The position numbers were made by a program, and so were the translations under genes. From assembly GCA_025362915.1 (NCBI GenBank), contig JANYEU010000428.1, positions 1-12,492 on the forward strand: a stretch of 12,492 bases of DNA. The letters run 5' to 3'. The notes below the pieces were generated by a model. The model was not told the DNA's origin. It saw only the letters and a program-made list of their open reading frames with translations, and did no database searches. The DNA comes from Chitinophagaceae bacterium. Its GTDB lineage: Bacteria; Bacteroidota; Bacteroidia; Chitinophagales; Chitinophagaceae. Each line of letters starts with the position of its first letter. Positions within the stretch are counted from its first letter, which is position 1. Positions 1 through 7,172 of the stretch are shown here, in pieces.

Positions 1-227
1 GTTACACCAACTGCCTTAGCTAGATACCCTAGTTGCCTTACGATGTTACCCCAACTGCCTTACGATGTTACCCTAACTGCCTTAGCTAGATACCCTAGTT
101 GCCTTACGATGTTACCCTAACTGCCTTAGCTAGATACCCTAGTTGCCTTACGATGTTACCCCAACTGCCTTAGCTAGATACCCCAGCTGCCTTACGATGT
201 TACCCCAACTGCCTTAGCTAGATACCC
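1..227. repeat. 22-bp tandem repeat array (10 full copies plus a partial one, truncated by the window edge)
   Basis: Ten consecutive 22-bp units start at 1, 23, 45, 67, 89, 111, 133, 155, 177 and 199; a seven-base partial unit follows at 221-227. Two unit types alternate. Type A begins GTTACCC and ends GCCTTAGCTA; type B begins GATACCC and ends GCCTTACGAT. The higher-order period is therefore 44 bp. The unit at 45-66 is a hybrid with an A-type beginning and a B-type end, as expected from slippage or unequal exchange at the shared GCCTTA core. The period is not a multiple of three, and the CCCTAA and TAGCTAG versions place stops in all frames, so the array as a whole is not coding. It lies downstream of the pectinesterase stop and probably continues beyond the left edge. 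Its function is unknown. Confidence 0.95.
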
Positions 228-242
228 AATTGATATAATTAA

Positions 243-268
243 TGAATAAAAAGAAACCTATATAGGTT
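243..268 (-). terminator. Candidate intrinsic terminator of the pectinesterase gene
   Basis: A perfect 14-bp palindrome, AACCTATATAGGTT (255-268), can fold into a 5-bp stem with a 4-nt loop. On the minus strand it is followed at once by a T-rich run (TTTCTTTTTATT). It begins 10 nt past the pectinesterase stop codon, where a terminator would be expected. The stem is short and AT-rich, so it is weak by itself. Confidence 0.5.
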
Positions 269-278
269 GATTATTAAA

Positions 279-3200
279 CTATTGTTTTATAATGGTAGCA
301 CGCTGTGTTTCATTTCCATTGGTAATAGTGAGCAAATAGCTGCCCTTAGCCAGACCAGAAAGATTAACTGCAGATTGGGTGGCATTCTGTACCAAAGGTT
401 TTACTATCAATTGTTTTCCATCAATAGCATAAACTTTCAATACAGCATTGGCACCTACCTTATCATAAGAAACAGTAACCGCAGAAGTTACAGGGTTTGG
501 ATAGATAGACAAACCAATCTTCGCAATCCTCACACTTACGTCATTGCTATAAGCATAAGTACCGTTTGTATTGATTGATTTTAATCTGTAATAAACAATA
601 CCCGCATCTACATTGGCATCCACAAAGCTATAATTATTTCTTCCTACAATATTATTGGCCTTCATTGTTCCGATAGATGTGAAGTTTTTGCCATCAATAC
701 TTCTTTCAATTGCAAAAGAAGAAAGAAGGGTTTCATTGGCGGTAGCCCATCCAATCTTCACTTGTTTGTTGGCATAAGCTGCATTGAAAGAAACCAGTTT
801 TAGTGGCAATGCACTGGCATTGGCAATAGCAAAATTGCCAAAGGAAGTAAGCCCGGTAACAGATGCCATATAAGGGCTGGACAATGTTCCTGCACCAGAA
901 TCTATTGTAGTAGCCGTTCCAACCCAAGCACTACCATTGTATTGTGCACCTACCAATGAACCAGTAGGCGAGAATGTTGCGCCTTGGTCGGCAGTACCCC
1001 ATCCAAAAGAGGCATTTACAACATCACCAGAAACACTCGTTGGTATGATGTTCCATTGCTTGCTTACTGCGCTCAACGGATTTGCCAATGGATTAGCAAA
1101 TACATTGTTAACCCCAACAGAAATTGCATCTGCCGTACTGGAATTGCTAAGCAATACCGGGGTATAACTGGTAGCAGATGTACCTATAGGAAACAAGGTT
1201 GCATTTGCGTCAACAGTACGCTTTAGCAAACCAGCTCCTCCAATTATGAAAAAGCTACCGTTTGCAGCAGTGGTAGTTTTAAGTGTATTTGCCAAACTGG
1301 CATCCAGCACACCACCATCATTGATATTTATCCTTGCAGTTGCAGGATTGGTAGCAACGCTGGATATTGTATTTATCCCTCCCTTGCCCAAAAGCACTGT
1401 ACCATTTATATTCATTGTAGTTACCGAGGCCACAGACGAAGCATTGGTGCTTGGCACAAAGTTCTGAATAGTAGTCATGGCACTTAAATCGAGTATTCCA
1501 TTGATATTGTAGGTGACATTTCCTTGTGGATTTGCAGAAAGGTTGGCACTGCCGTGAATACCTCCACTTGGGTTTGCTATTGTAACTGTGCTACCTGGAT
1601 TGATGGTAATGGTACAGTTTTCAGTTGCCAAATTAGCAGACGAATTGTAGAATCCTGTAAAACATACATTGTTATATCCAAAAGACATATTTTGGTCAAT
1701 AACAATATTTAATGCGTTTTTATTGCCAGGTGTGGGTCTCATACGGCTAATCATTGTCGTGCCTGCTCCTGTGATTGTAAAGTCGCTACAAGAAGAAAAC
1801 ACTTCTAGTAATACACCATCGCCTGTGCCAGTGGTAGAACCCAAAGTGCCATCATTTTGTAGTGTTGCTGTTACCGGTGCAGTACCTGAACCTATCCTGA
1901 TTGTTTGTGGTGCAGTTACGCCACTGCCAGCTGCATTACCAGTAGAATTTAAGATTGCACCATTTTGTATGGTTAGATTAGTAGCACTTGCCAACCCATT
2001 CAATGTTATCGTATGACCAGACTGAATGGTAACATTTGTATTTGAAGGCCCTGTACCAAATGCAACAGCTGACCATGTATTGCTAGAAGAACTATATTTT
2101 TCCCAAATACTATTCCCGCCTACGCCTGTTGTAGAAAATGTTACCGATGGTGCGGTTGTATAACCAGCACCTGCAGTTGTAATGGTTACCCCTGTAATAA
2201 TATCGCCTGTTAATACCGCTGTTCCTGTTGCTCTTGTTCCACCAGTTGGCGGAGCAGCAAAGGTTACAGTTGGTGCACTTGTATATCCTGTAGGACTGGA
2301 TGTGATTGTAACCGCAGTTACAGCACCACTGGTAAGTGTGGAGATAGCAGATGCATTGTTTGACCATCCTCCAGAACCAGTGCTTCTAAAGTCTCCACTT
2401 AAAGGAATGGAAGTGTTTACCATTAGCATTGTATCACCAGATGCAGATTCAAGACCAGCCTTGGAAACCTTCACCCTGTAGAAATAACTAACCCCTGCAG
2501 CAGGAAGTGCATCCGTAAACTGATAGGCTACACTAGTATCGGTGACTGTAGTAAATGAGGAAACACTTGTAGCAGTGGTGGCAAAATTCAAGCTATCGGT
2601 GCTTCTTAGTAATTCTAGGGTTGCACCATTTACCGGCCAACACAAATTGAATTTAATGGTAGAGGCAGTTGTATTACGATTTACACGGATGTTGCTTAAT
2701 GACAAAAAAGGATCCATTAGTGCACAAGCAGAAGCTAGCACCGCACAAGGATCCCAAGTGCCAAAAAGATTGCTGTTAACTAAATAAGGTGCGGCAGTTG
2801 TGCTATCAAATTGTTGTGTCCAACTTAACCTTTTGCTTAAATCAACAGGTGTACCATTAAAATACATGGTATTGTATTCTGCATAAGTAATAACAGTGGT
2901 ATCGGTTGCAGTTGACCATGGAGACCATCTTTGAGGCGAAATATTTTTACCCATCCTACAATTAAGGAATACAACCTTTGTTTTTGAAGAATAAGGCTGC
3001 ACATCATTGCCCCATGGTCTTCCCAATGTATAAGTGGTAGTTCCGTTATTGAGTGGTAACAGACAGTTGCGGAATACATAACCATAGGTTTGAAGTGGAG
3101 GCGTATCGGCAGCCGTTAGATAACCACCTGCTGAACCATCTAACCTGTCCCTGCAAAAGATTACGCAAGAATCAAAAGCAGCAATGGCAGAGCCATATAT

Positions 3201-3746
3201 AAAATCAGTATTTCCATCAAAATAACAATTGCTAAAATATTGCCTTCTGCCATTACCATTAGCCATAAACGTATCCTGCCCGCTGATAAACCGACATTTT
3301 TTATAGATAAGCCTATCAGCATTTGCCTGAACAGCCAATGCCTGTGGGCCATCATTCTGTCTGCCCCACGAGTTTTCTACTGTCAGCGTTATCAATGCAC
3401 AATCATTTCCATTGATGGTCAAAGAAGATACATTTGATGACCCTCCAGGCTTTCCAGTATAATCATTCCAAGAGATGATGGTTTCATTAATGCTTTCACC
3501 AATCAAATAAAGGAAGGTCTTAGTAGCAGGAATGGTTACTTTTTCTACATACTTTCCCTTCTTGATAAAGATTTTGTACGGAGTGGTTTGCCCTGCTGGT
3601 GCCGCATCAATAGCGGCCTGAAGGGTGGTGAAGTTTCCGCTACCGTCCTTGGCAACGGTTACGTCATACTGGGCATTAGCCACATAGGAGCCAAAGAGAA
3701 AGATTGTAGCAAGGACAATCATTGATTTGAGGTAACCTTTTTTCAT
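279..3746 (-). CDS. Large secreted multi-domain pectinesterase (CE8) with T9SS sorting domain
   Basis: This 1155-residue protein is predicted to remove methyl esters from pectin homogalacturonan outside the cell. A signal peptide (about residues 1-25, ending ANA-Q) precedes the CE8 beta-helix domain (about 27-330). All catalytic signatures are visible: QALAV (Q135), SGQDTF (Q157, D158), TDFIYG (D181) and LGRPW (R243, W245). A fibronectin-III-like segment (about 350-445) and a long repeat-rich beta region (about 450-990) follow. The latter includes two GYTSAP/GYTTAP repeats and a TIQSGHTITL motif. Near the end is a common Bacteroidota beta-module with an IERSIDGKNF motif, and then a T9SS type A sorting domain (1080-1155, starting SIYPNP). 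A typical CE8 enzyme has about 300-400 residues, so most of this protein is accessory. The start is fixed by the signal peptide. The regulator gene at 4344 is divergent and may control it. Confidence 0.93.
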   Translation of the reverse strand: MKKGYLKSMIVLATIFLFGSYVANAQYDVTVAKDGSGNFTTLQAAIDAAPAGQTTPYKIFIKKGKYVEKVTIPATKTFLYLIGESINETIISWNDYTGKPGGSSNVSSLTINGNDCALITLTVENSWGRQNDGPQALAVQANADRLIYKKCRFISGQDTFMANGNGRRQYFSNCYFDGNTDFIYGSAIAAFDSCVIFCRDRLDGSAGGYLTAADTPPLQTYGYVFRNCLLPLNNGTTTYTLGRPWGNDVQPYSSKTKVVFLNCRMGKNISPQRWSPWSTATDTTVITYAEYNTMYFNGTPVDLSKRLSWTQQFDSTTAAPYLVNSNLFGTWDPCAVLASACALMDPFLSLSNIRVNRNTTASTIKFNLCWPVNGATLELLRSTDSLNFATTATSVSSFTTVTDTSVAYQFTDALPAAGVSYFYRVKVSKAGLESASGDTMLMVNTSIPLSGDFRSTGSGGWSNNASAISTLTSGAVTAVTITSSPTGYTSAPTVTFAAPPTGGTRATGTAVLTGDIITGVTITTAGAGYTTAPSVTFSTTGVGGNSIWEKYSSSSNTWSAVAFGTGPSNTNVTIQSGHTITLNGLASATNLTIQNGAILNSTGNAAGSGVTAPQTIRIGSGTAPVTATLQNDGTLGSTTGTGDGVLLEVFSSCSDFTITGAGTTMISRMRPTPGNKNALNIVIDQNMSFGYNNVCFTGFYNSSANLATENCTITINPGSTVTIANPSGGIHGSANLSANPQGNVTYNINGILDLSAMTTIQNFVPSTNASSVASVTTMNINGTVLLGKGGINTISSVATNPATARININDGGVLDASLANTLKTTTAANGSFFIIGGAGLLKRTVDANATLFPIGTSATSYTPVLLSNSSTADAISVGVNNVFANPLANPLSAVSKQWNIIPTSVSGDVVNASFGWGTADQGATFSPTGSLVGAQYNGSAWVGTATTIDSGAGTLSSPYMASVTGLTSFGNFAIANASALPLKLVSFNAAYANKQVKIGWATANETLLSSFAIERSIDGKNFTSIGTMKANNIVGRNNYSFVDANVDAGIVYYRLKSINTNGTYAYSNDVSVRIAKIGLSIYPNPVTSAVTVSYDKVGANAVLKVYAIDGKQLIVKPLVQNATQSAVNLSGLAKGSYLLTITNGNETQRATIIKQ

Positions 3747-3978
3747 ATTTATGCGTGTTTAATTATTAACAACCAGTTTTTAGTACTAGCACATTTACGA
3801 GTGCGACTCACAATCATCATTTCAACCGTTATTGATTAGTTATTTATTTAGCAAAAAAGGTCTATCCGAAGATTCTTTTTCATCATGGTAAATAATATTA
3901 TTACAACAACAAACTATCTTACTGCTATCAAACGAAATAGTATCGCAAAATACATTAATAAGGTAAAAATAATAAGCA

Positions 3979-3993
3979 TTATCAATCAACTGT
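3979..3993 (-). promoter_or_regulatory. Candidate shared element, pectinesterase side
   Basis: Read on the minus strand this is ACAGTTGATTGATAA. The same sequence, with three extra bases (AGA) in the middle, occurs on the plus strand at 4278-4295, ahead of the regulator gene. Each copy points toward the gene it precedes. It could be an operator half-site or a promoter -33 region (it contains TTG). The function is inferred. Confidence 0.4.
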
Positions 3994-4006
3994 CCTGCCC
4001 TGTCCC
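3991..4006 (-). promoter_or_regulatory. GGACAG direct repeat, candidate operator
   Basis: On the minus strand the hexamer GGACAG occurs twice with a 10-bp period (plus strand CTGTCC at 3990-3995 and 4000-4005), about one helical turn apart and next to the shared 15-base element. Its G+C content stands out from the AT-rich surroundings. It could be a regulator binding site upstream of the pectinesterase gene. No experimental or family-level match is known to me. Confidence 0.35.
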
Positions 4007-4277
4007 GAAATTTGGAAAATAATTTATTATTGGGACTGTTTTAAACATCCAATCCAAAAAATTAAAAACCAAACGTTGATGATTAGAGTCCCTAACCTGT
4101 CTGTAGGAATCTATCCATTGCCTCTATTATCATTACATGTTATTTTTATTTATTTCAGGCTGGCTTATTCAGTCGATACCCCATTACCCCATGAAGGTGC
4201 ACATTTAAAGGTTTATAAGCAGCGTCGCAATCATTATCGTAAATTTACCTGTTAAAACCAATAAAACGTCACAATAA

Positions 4278-4295
4278 ACAGTTGAAGATTGATAA
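4278..4295 (+). promoter_or_regulatory. Candidate shared element, regulator side
   Basis: ACAGTTGAAGATTGATAA is the plus-strand partner of the element at 3979-3993, with three extra bases. It lies 48 nt before the regulator start codon. TTG at 4282-4284 followed 18 nt later by TAAATTGC is an imperfect fit to a Bacteroidota -33/-7 promoter. The site could therefore be part of the regulator's own promoter, or an autoregulatory operator. Confidence 0.4.
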
Positions 4296-4343
4296 ATACC
4301 ACTAAATTGCAATTTTACCACAAGAAAAGAGACGCTAATTAAG

Positions 4344-5360
4344 ATGCTAGACCCTATTTCATTTGATCCTAAGAATAAAAAATCAATTTATATACAGATT
4401 GCAGAAATTTATATTTCGAAGATTGAACAGGGGATATTGCCGCAAGACACCTTGCTTCCTTCCGTTAGAGAATTGAAAAAACAATATAATGTTTCAAAGG
4501 ATACAGTAGAAAGAGCCTATTCTGAGTTAAAGAAAAGGGGTTATATCAATTCGGCTCTTGGCAAAGGATACTTTGTTTGCTCAATAAATCGTAGTGACAA
4601 ACTAAAAATATTGTGTATCCTTAACAATTTTAGTTTATTCAAGCAACGGATTTACTACAGTTTCAAAAACGCATTAGGCAGCAAGGCCGATGTAGAATTT
4701 CAAGTTTACAATTATAATCCTTTTACACTAAAGGGAATTCTGGAAAACAATCTATGGCAATTCAACTACATCGTTGTAACGCCAATCTTTGAAAGTGGTA
4801 GTGACCTGGCCACTTGTAAAAGTATTTTAAAACTAATTCCCGAAAGTAAATTGGTAATTCTTGATAAATTCATACCCGACATACCCTGTCATAAAGCAGT
4901 GGTTCAAGATTTTTATACCGACATTACCGGTGCCTTGATAAATGCAGAATCATTGCTATCCAAGTACCAATACAGAGCCGTCATATTGCCAAGAAACAGC
5001 AATCAATTGACAGAAATGATAGAGGATGGATTAATGAAATTTGGTAAGGAAACCAACCAGAAAATAAAATCAATTCACAATGTATTAAATATAAAGCCTA
5101 CAAAAGGCACCACCTACATTGTTCTTTCCGATGAAGATCTGGTAATACTATTGCTTAAACTGAAAGGAACAGATTTAAAGATAGGCGTTGATATCGGCAT
5201 TATTTCTTATAATGAATCGGAGCTTAAAGATTTATTAGACATCACTGTGATCAGTACCGATTTTAAAAAGATGGGAGAAACTGCTGCCGATTTGATTTTG
5301 AATAATAAGAATGAATTAATAAAAAACCCGTTCCGAATTATCAAAAGGGGGTCTTTATAA
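4344..5360 (+). CDS. GntR-type transcriptional regulator with LacI-like ligand-binding domain
   Basis: This 338-residue cytoplasmic DNA-binding regulator has an N-terminal GntR winged helix (about residues 12-80). Its hallmarks are the LPSVRELKKQYNVSKDTVERAY recognition region and the GKGYFV wing. The rest (about 88-335) resembles the periplasmic-binding-protein sensor fold of LacI-type regulators. This includes the closing motif with ISTDFKKMGETAADLIL, and the chain ends in KRGSL where family members often end in R-x-SL. Such GntR-LacI hybrids are common in Bacteroidota near sugar-utilisation genes and usually respond to a sugar. Here the gene is divergent from an intact pectinesterase and runs into the remnant of another, so a pectin-derived ligand is a reasonable inference but not shown. 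The start is well placed, with the winged helix beginning directly after it. Its last 20 bases overlap the opposing pseudogene remnant. Confidence 0.9.
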   Translation: MLDPISFDPKNKKSIYIQIAEIYISKIEQGILPQDTLLPSVRELKKQYNVSKDTVERAYSELKKRGYINSALGKGYFVCSINRSDKLKILCILNNFSLFKQRIYYSFKNALGSKADVEFQVYNYNPFTLKGILENNLWQFNYIVVTPIFESGSDLATCKSILKLIPESKLVILDKFIPDIPCHKAVVQDFYTDITGALINAESLLSKYQYRAVILPRNSNQLTEMIEDGLMKFGKETNQKIKSIHNVLNIKPTKGTTYIVLSDEDLVILLLKLKGTDLKIGVDIGIISYNESELKDLLDITVISTDFKKMGETAADLILNNKNELIKNPFRIIKRGSL

Positions 5361-5657
5361 TCCCATTCACCGTAGCAAATCCTTTCAAAAAAGGCTTTGT
5401 ATTGGGAATATTTACCACTTCGCGGTATTTTCCCTTCTTGATAAAAATGTAATAAGGCGCTATATAACCGACAAGTGCGGCATTGATGTTTGAATAGTTA
5501 TAAAGTTTCCACTTGCAACGGTTTGCCCAAGTTGTTCTTTGACAAAAGAGAGTTGTTGTTGTAAAAGAAGGTTGTTCCTTGGTAAAAGAAGGTTGTTCCT
5601 TGGCAAAAGACAAGCTGTTACAAACAAGATTATATCAGATACAGCCGGCCGTTTCCA
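5341..5657 (-). pseudogene. Frameshifted, truncated remnant of a second pectinesterase
   Basis: The minus strand carries the N-terminal part of a CE8 pectinesterase in two frames. The first frame (5657 down to about 5490) has a hydrophobic stretch with a lipobox-like VTAC, then low-complexity repeats, then TVASGNFITIQ. The second frame (about 5487 down to 5350) continues with NINAALVG and a segment containing FIKKGKYREVVNIP. Together these align with TVAKDGSGNFTTLQAAIDAAPAG and FIKKGKYVEKVTIP of the intact enzyme at 279-3746. The join at about 5488-5489 needs one missing base. Three codons (the KDG position) are also absent. The homology stops after about 60 residues, before any catalytic residue, so the copy cannot encode an active enzyme. 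No ATG fits the first frame. The DNA itself is similar to the intact gene (for example TTTCCCTTCTTGATAAA), suggesting an old paralogue. Confidence 0.82.
5531..5612. repeat. Four-copy ~21-bp tandem repeat within the pectinesterase remnant
   Basis: Units begin GTTGTT at 5531, 5552, 5571 and 5592. Three are 21 bp; the second is 19 bp. The last two differ at only a few positions (GTTGTTCCTTGG then TAAAAGAAG or CAAAAGACA). On the minus strand the frame leading into TVASGNF reads as repeats of NNLLLPR, while the other frame reads SFTKEQP. The 2-bp shortfall of one unit changes the frame. The repeat sits between the lipobox-like segment and the start of the enzyme domain, so it may once have been a linker. 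Confidence 0.85.
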
Positions 5658-5722
5658 TCAATCAATAAAAATTCTAGACATATACTATTATTGCAGTCAA
5701 TTATAAAACGAATTAATAACGG

Positions 5723-6220
5723 ATGCTGCGAGAAACAAGGTATAAAAAAGCAAGGGAGGTAAGGGACAAACGAGATTTTAAAAAATTCGTTTTCTATACT
5801 GTAATGTTCTCTTTGCTTGTAGTGGCGCTTTCCTTAAAGCGTTGTTTGGGACCTGCTTTTAAAAGTGCAATTTATATACCCACACAAAAACAAACGGGGG
5901 ATAGCAGTTTTAAATGGACAACATTTATTAGGGATTATACCGCTCACGCCAAATGTAGGATGGAATGTAGGCATATAAATGATGATGAAGTACAGTATAT
6001 ATTGCTTAATGGCAGTGTTAATATTGCTAAAAGTGAACTGACCGAGGCCGATTGTCAACGGAGATTTGCCATTGATGGGTACAGTAAGCAAAATCAACAT
6101 TTACGGATAGTTGCTTCTCCTTGCGGCAATAAATTAACCATCATTACCTGCATAGATTTGGATAAACAATGGCCTTGCGAATGTGGCGAGGTAAACCAGA
6201 AAACCAAAGACGAATATTAA
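5723..6220 (+). CDS. Membrane-anchored DUF4258-like protein
   Basis: This 165-residue protein has a basic N terminus (KKAREVRDKRDFKK), one predicted membrane segment (about residues 21-38) and a soluble C-terminal domain. The soluble part carries the DUF4258-type pattern: YTAHAKCRMECRHI at 72-85 (the family's HAxxRMxxRxI motif), then DDEVQYILLNGSV, and strands including LRIVASPCGNKLTIITCIDLD. Charge balance suggests the N terminus is cytoplasmic and the domain lies outside the inner membrane. Cysteines are numerous, with a CEC pair near the end (152 and 154), which would suit an oxidising or metal-binding site, but this is speculative. The family's biochemical role is unknown; it is sometimes compared with toxin-like RelE folds. 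The gene stands alone, convergent with pdxJ. Starting at the first ATG keeps the basic flank before the membrane segment. Confidence 0.75.
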   Translation: MLRETRYKKAREVRDKRDFKKFVFYTVMFSLLVVALSLKRCLGPAFKSAIYIPTQKQTGDSSFKWTTFIRDYTAHAKCRMECRHINDDEVQYILLNGSVNIAKSELTEADCQRRFAIDGYSKQNQHLRIVASPCGNKLTIITCIDLDKQWPCECGEVNQKTKDEY

Positions 6221-6225
6221 GATTA

Positions 6226-6266
6226 ACCACAAAGGGCACAAGGATTTTCACAAAGAAACACAAGGA
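6226..6266. repeat. Degenerate CACAAAGG repeat in a convergent intergenic gap
   Basis: CACAAAGG or CACAAG(G)-type words occur at 6228, 6237, 6249 and 6259, spaced 9-12 bp apart, between the DUF4258-like gene and pdxJ. Similar 'ccacaaagg...cacaaag' tracts are seen as dispersed intergenic repeats in diverse bacterial genomes. I see no hairpin and assign no function. Confidence 0.6.
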
Positions 6267-6359
6267 ATAATCTTATACAGAAGCAAAAGTTTCAACACGT
6301 AAATCTAAGTTTTCTATTTTCCTATGTTATTATGGAAAAGAGAAATGAAGTGAAAGTGG

Positions 6360-7082
6360 TTAAATAGCTAATTGTCGTTTATACATCTGAACCGCATTTT
6401 CAAATCCAAGGTATAAGGCATCGCAAACCAATGCATGACCGATGCTTACCTCATCCATCCAAGGGATATTTTGGGCAAAGAATTTGAGATTATATAAGTC
6501 TAGATCATGCCCGGCATTTATTCCTAATCCCAGTTCCCTTGCCTTTGTAGCGGCAGTTATGTAGGGAGCAATCGCTACAGACTCTGCACCTTCTGTATAT
6601 GCTTTTGCATATCCTTCTGTATACAACTCGATCCTATCCGTACCAGTAGCTGCCGCTCCTTCTATTATTTCAATAACAGGATCTACAAAGATGGAAACAC
6701 GTATACCTGCGGATTTGAACAGGGTGATGATATTAGTAAGATAATCTTTGTTTTGAAGGGTATCCCAACCATGATTGCTTGTTATCTGACCCAGTGCATC
6801 TGGAACCAGTGTGACTTGATGGGGTTTTGCGGCAAGAACCAAATCCACAAACTTTTGCTCTGTGGGGTTGCCTTCTATATTAAATTCGGTAGTGATGATT
6901 GGTTTTATATCAAAAACATCCTTGTAGGTTATATGTCTTTCGTCAGGGCGTGGATGGACTGTAACACCGTCTGCACCAAAACGTTGTGCATCGATGGCGG
7001 CTTTAACAACATTGGGATTATCGCCACCACGGCTGTTGCGGATAGTAGCGAACTTGTTTATGTTTACACTTAGCTTAATCAT
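6360..7082 (-). CDS. pdxJ: Pyridoxine 5'-phosphate synthase PdxJ
   Basis: PdxJ closes the pyridine ring in DXP-dependent vitamin B6 synthesis, condensing 3-amino-2-oxopropyl phosphate with 1-deoxy-D-xylulose 5-phosphate to give pyridoxine 5'-phosphate in the cytoplasm. The 240-residue length and the sequence match the family's TIM barrel throughout: LSVNINKFATIRNSRGG at 4-20, the phosphate and catalytic loop HPRPDERHI (H43, R45, H50), the conserved acidic residue in FNIEGNP (E70), INAGHDL (H192) and the phosphate-binding SIGHAL (G215, H216). The start codon lies three codons before the conserved first strand. The gene is downstream of, and in the same direction as, the response regulator at 7196-7825. 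The 113-bp gap contains its own candidate promoter, so it is probably transcribed separately. The gene looks intact and ordinary. Confidence 0.97.
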   Translation of the reverse strand: MIKLSVNINKFATIRNSRGGDNPNVVKAAIDAQRFGADGVTVHPRPDERHITYKDVFDIKPIITTEFNIEGNPTEQKFVDLVLAAKPHQVTLVPDALGQITSNHGWDTLQNKDYLTNIITLFKSAGIRVSIFVDPVIEIIEGAAATGTDRIELYTEGYAKAYTEGAESVAIAPYITAATKARELGLGINAGHDLDLYNLKFFAQNIPWMDEVSIGHALVCDALYLGFENAVQMYKRQLAI

Positions 7083-7172
7083 GCGGCGAAGATATTATCA
7101 ATGATGCAATGATTTGAATGAATGAAACGATTACAACACCTATTGAAAAGAGTTGCTGAATTGATACTATTC

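Larger units (their letters stand above)
3747..4343. promoter_or_regulatory. Divergent intergenic region between pectinesterase and GntR regulator
   Basis: This 597-bp AT-rich region contains no credible gene. It must hold the promoters for both divergent genes. I found no perfect TAnnTTTG element for either gene. It does contain several repeated elements listed separately: a 15-base motif present in inverted orientation in front of each gene, and a GGACAG direct repeat on the minus strand. There are also small palindromes, TGTTTTAAACA at 4037-4047 and TTAATTATTAA at 3759-3769. GTCCC at 4002-4006 and GGGAC at 4032-4036 form a spaced inverted pair. Regulation by the neighbouring GntR protein is an inference from gene arrangement only. 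Confidence 0.55.

Noticed and set aside
1..120. Open frame through the first part of the 22-bp array
   Set aside because: The frame is open only by chance of the first units; other units introduce stops, and a 22-bp period cannot keep one frame.
1..227. The 22-bp array as a CRISPR array
   Set aside because: There are no unique spacers. The units are contiguous and nearly identical, alternating between two types, and no cas gene is present.
5341..5613. 90-residue minus-strand open frame as a real small gene
   Set aside because: It is a frame-hopping readout of the pectinesterase remnant and its repeat, starting within the repeat rather than at a plausible signal sequence.
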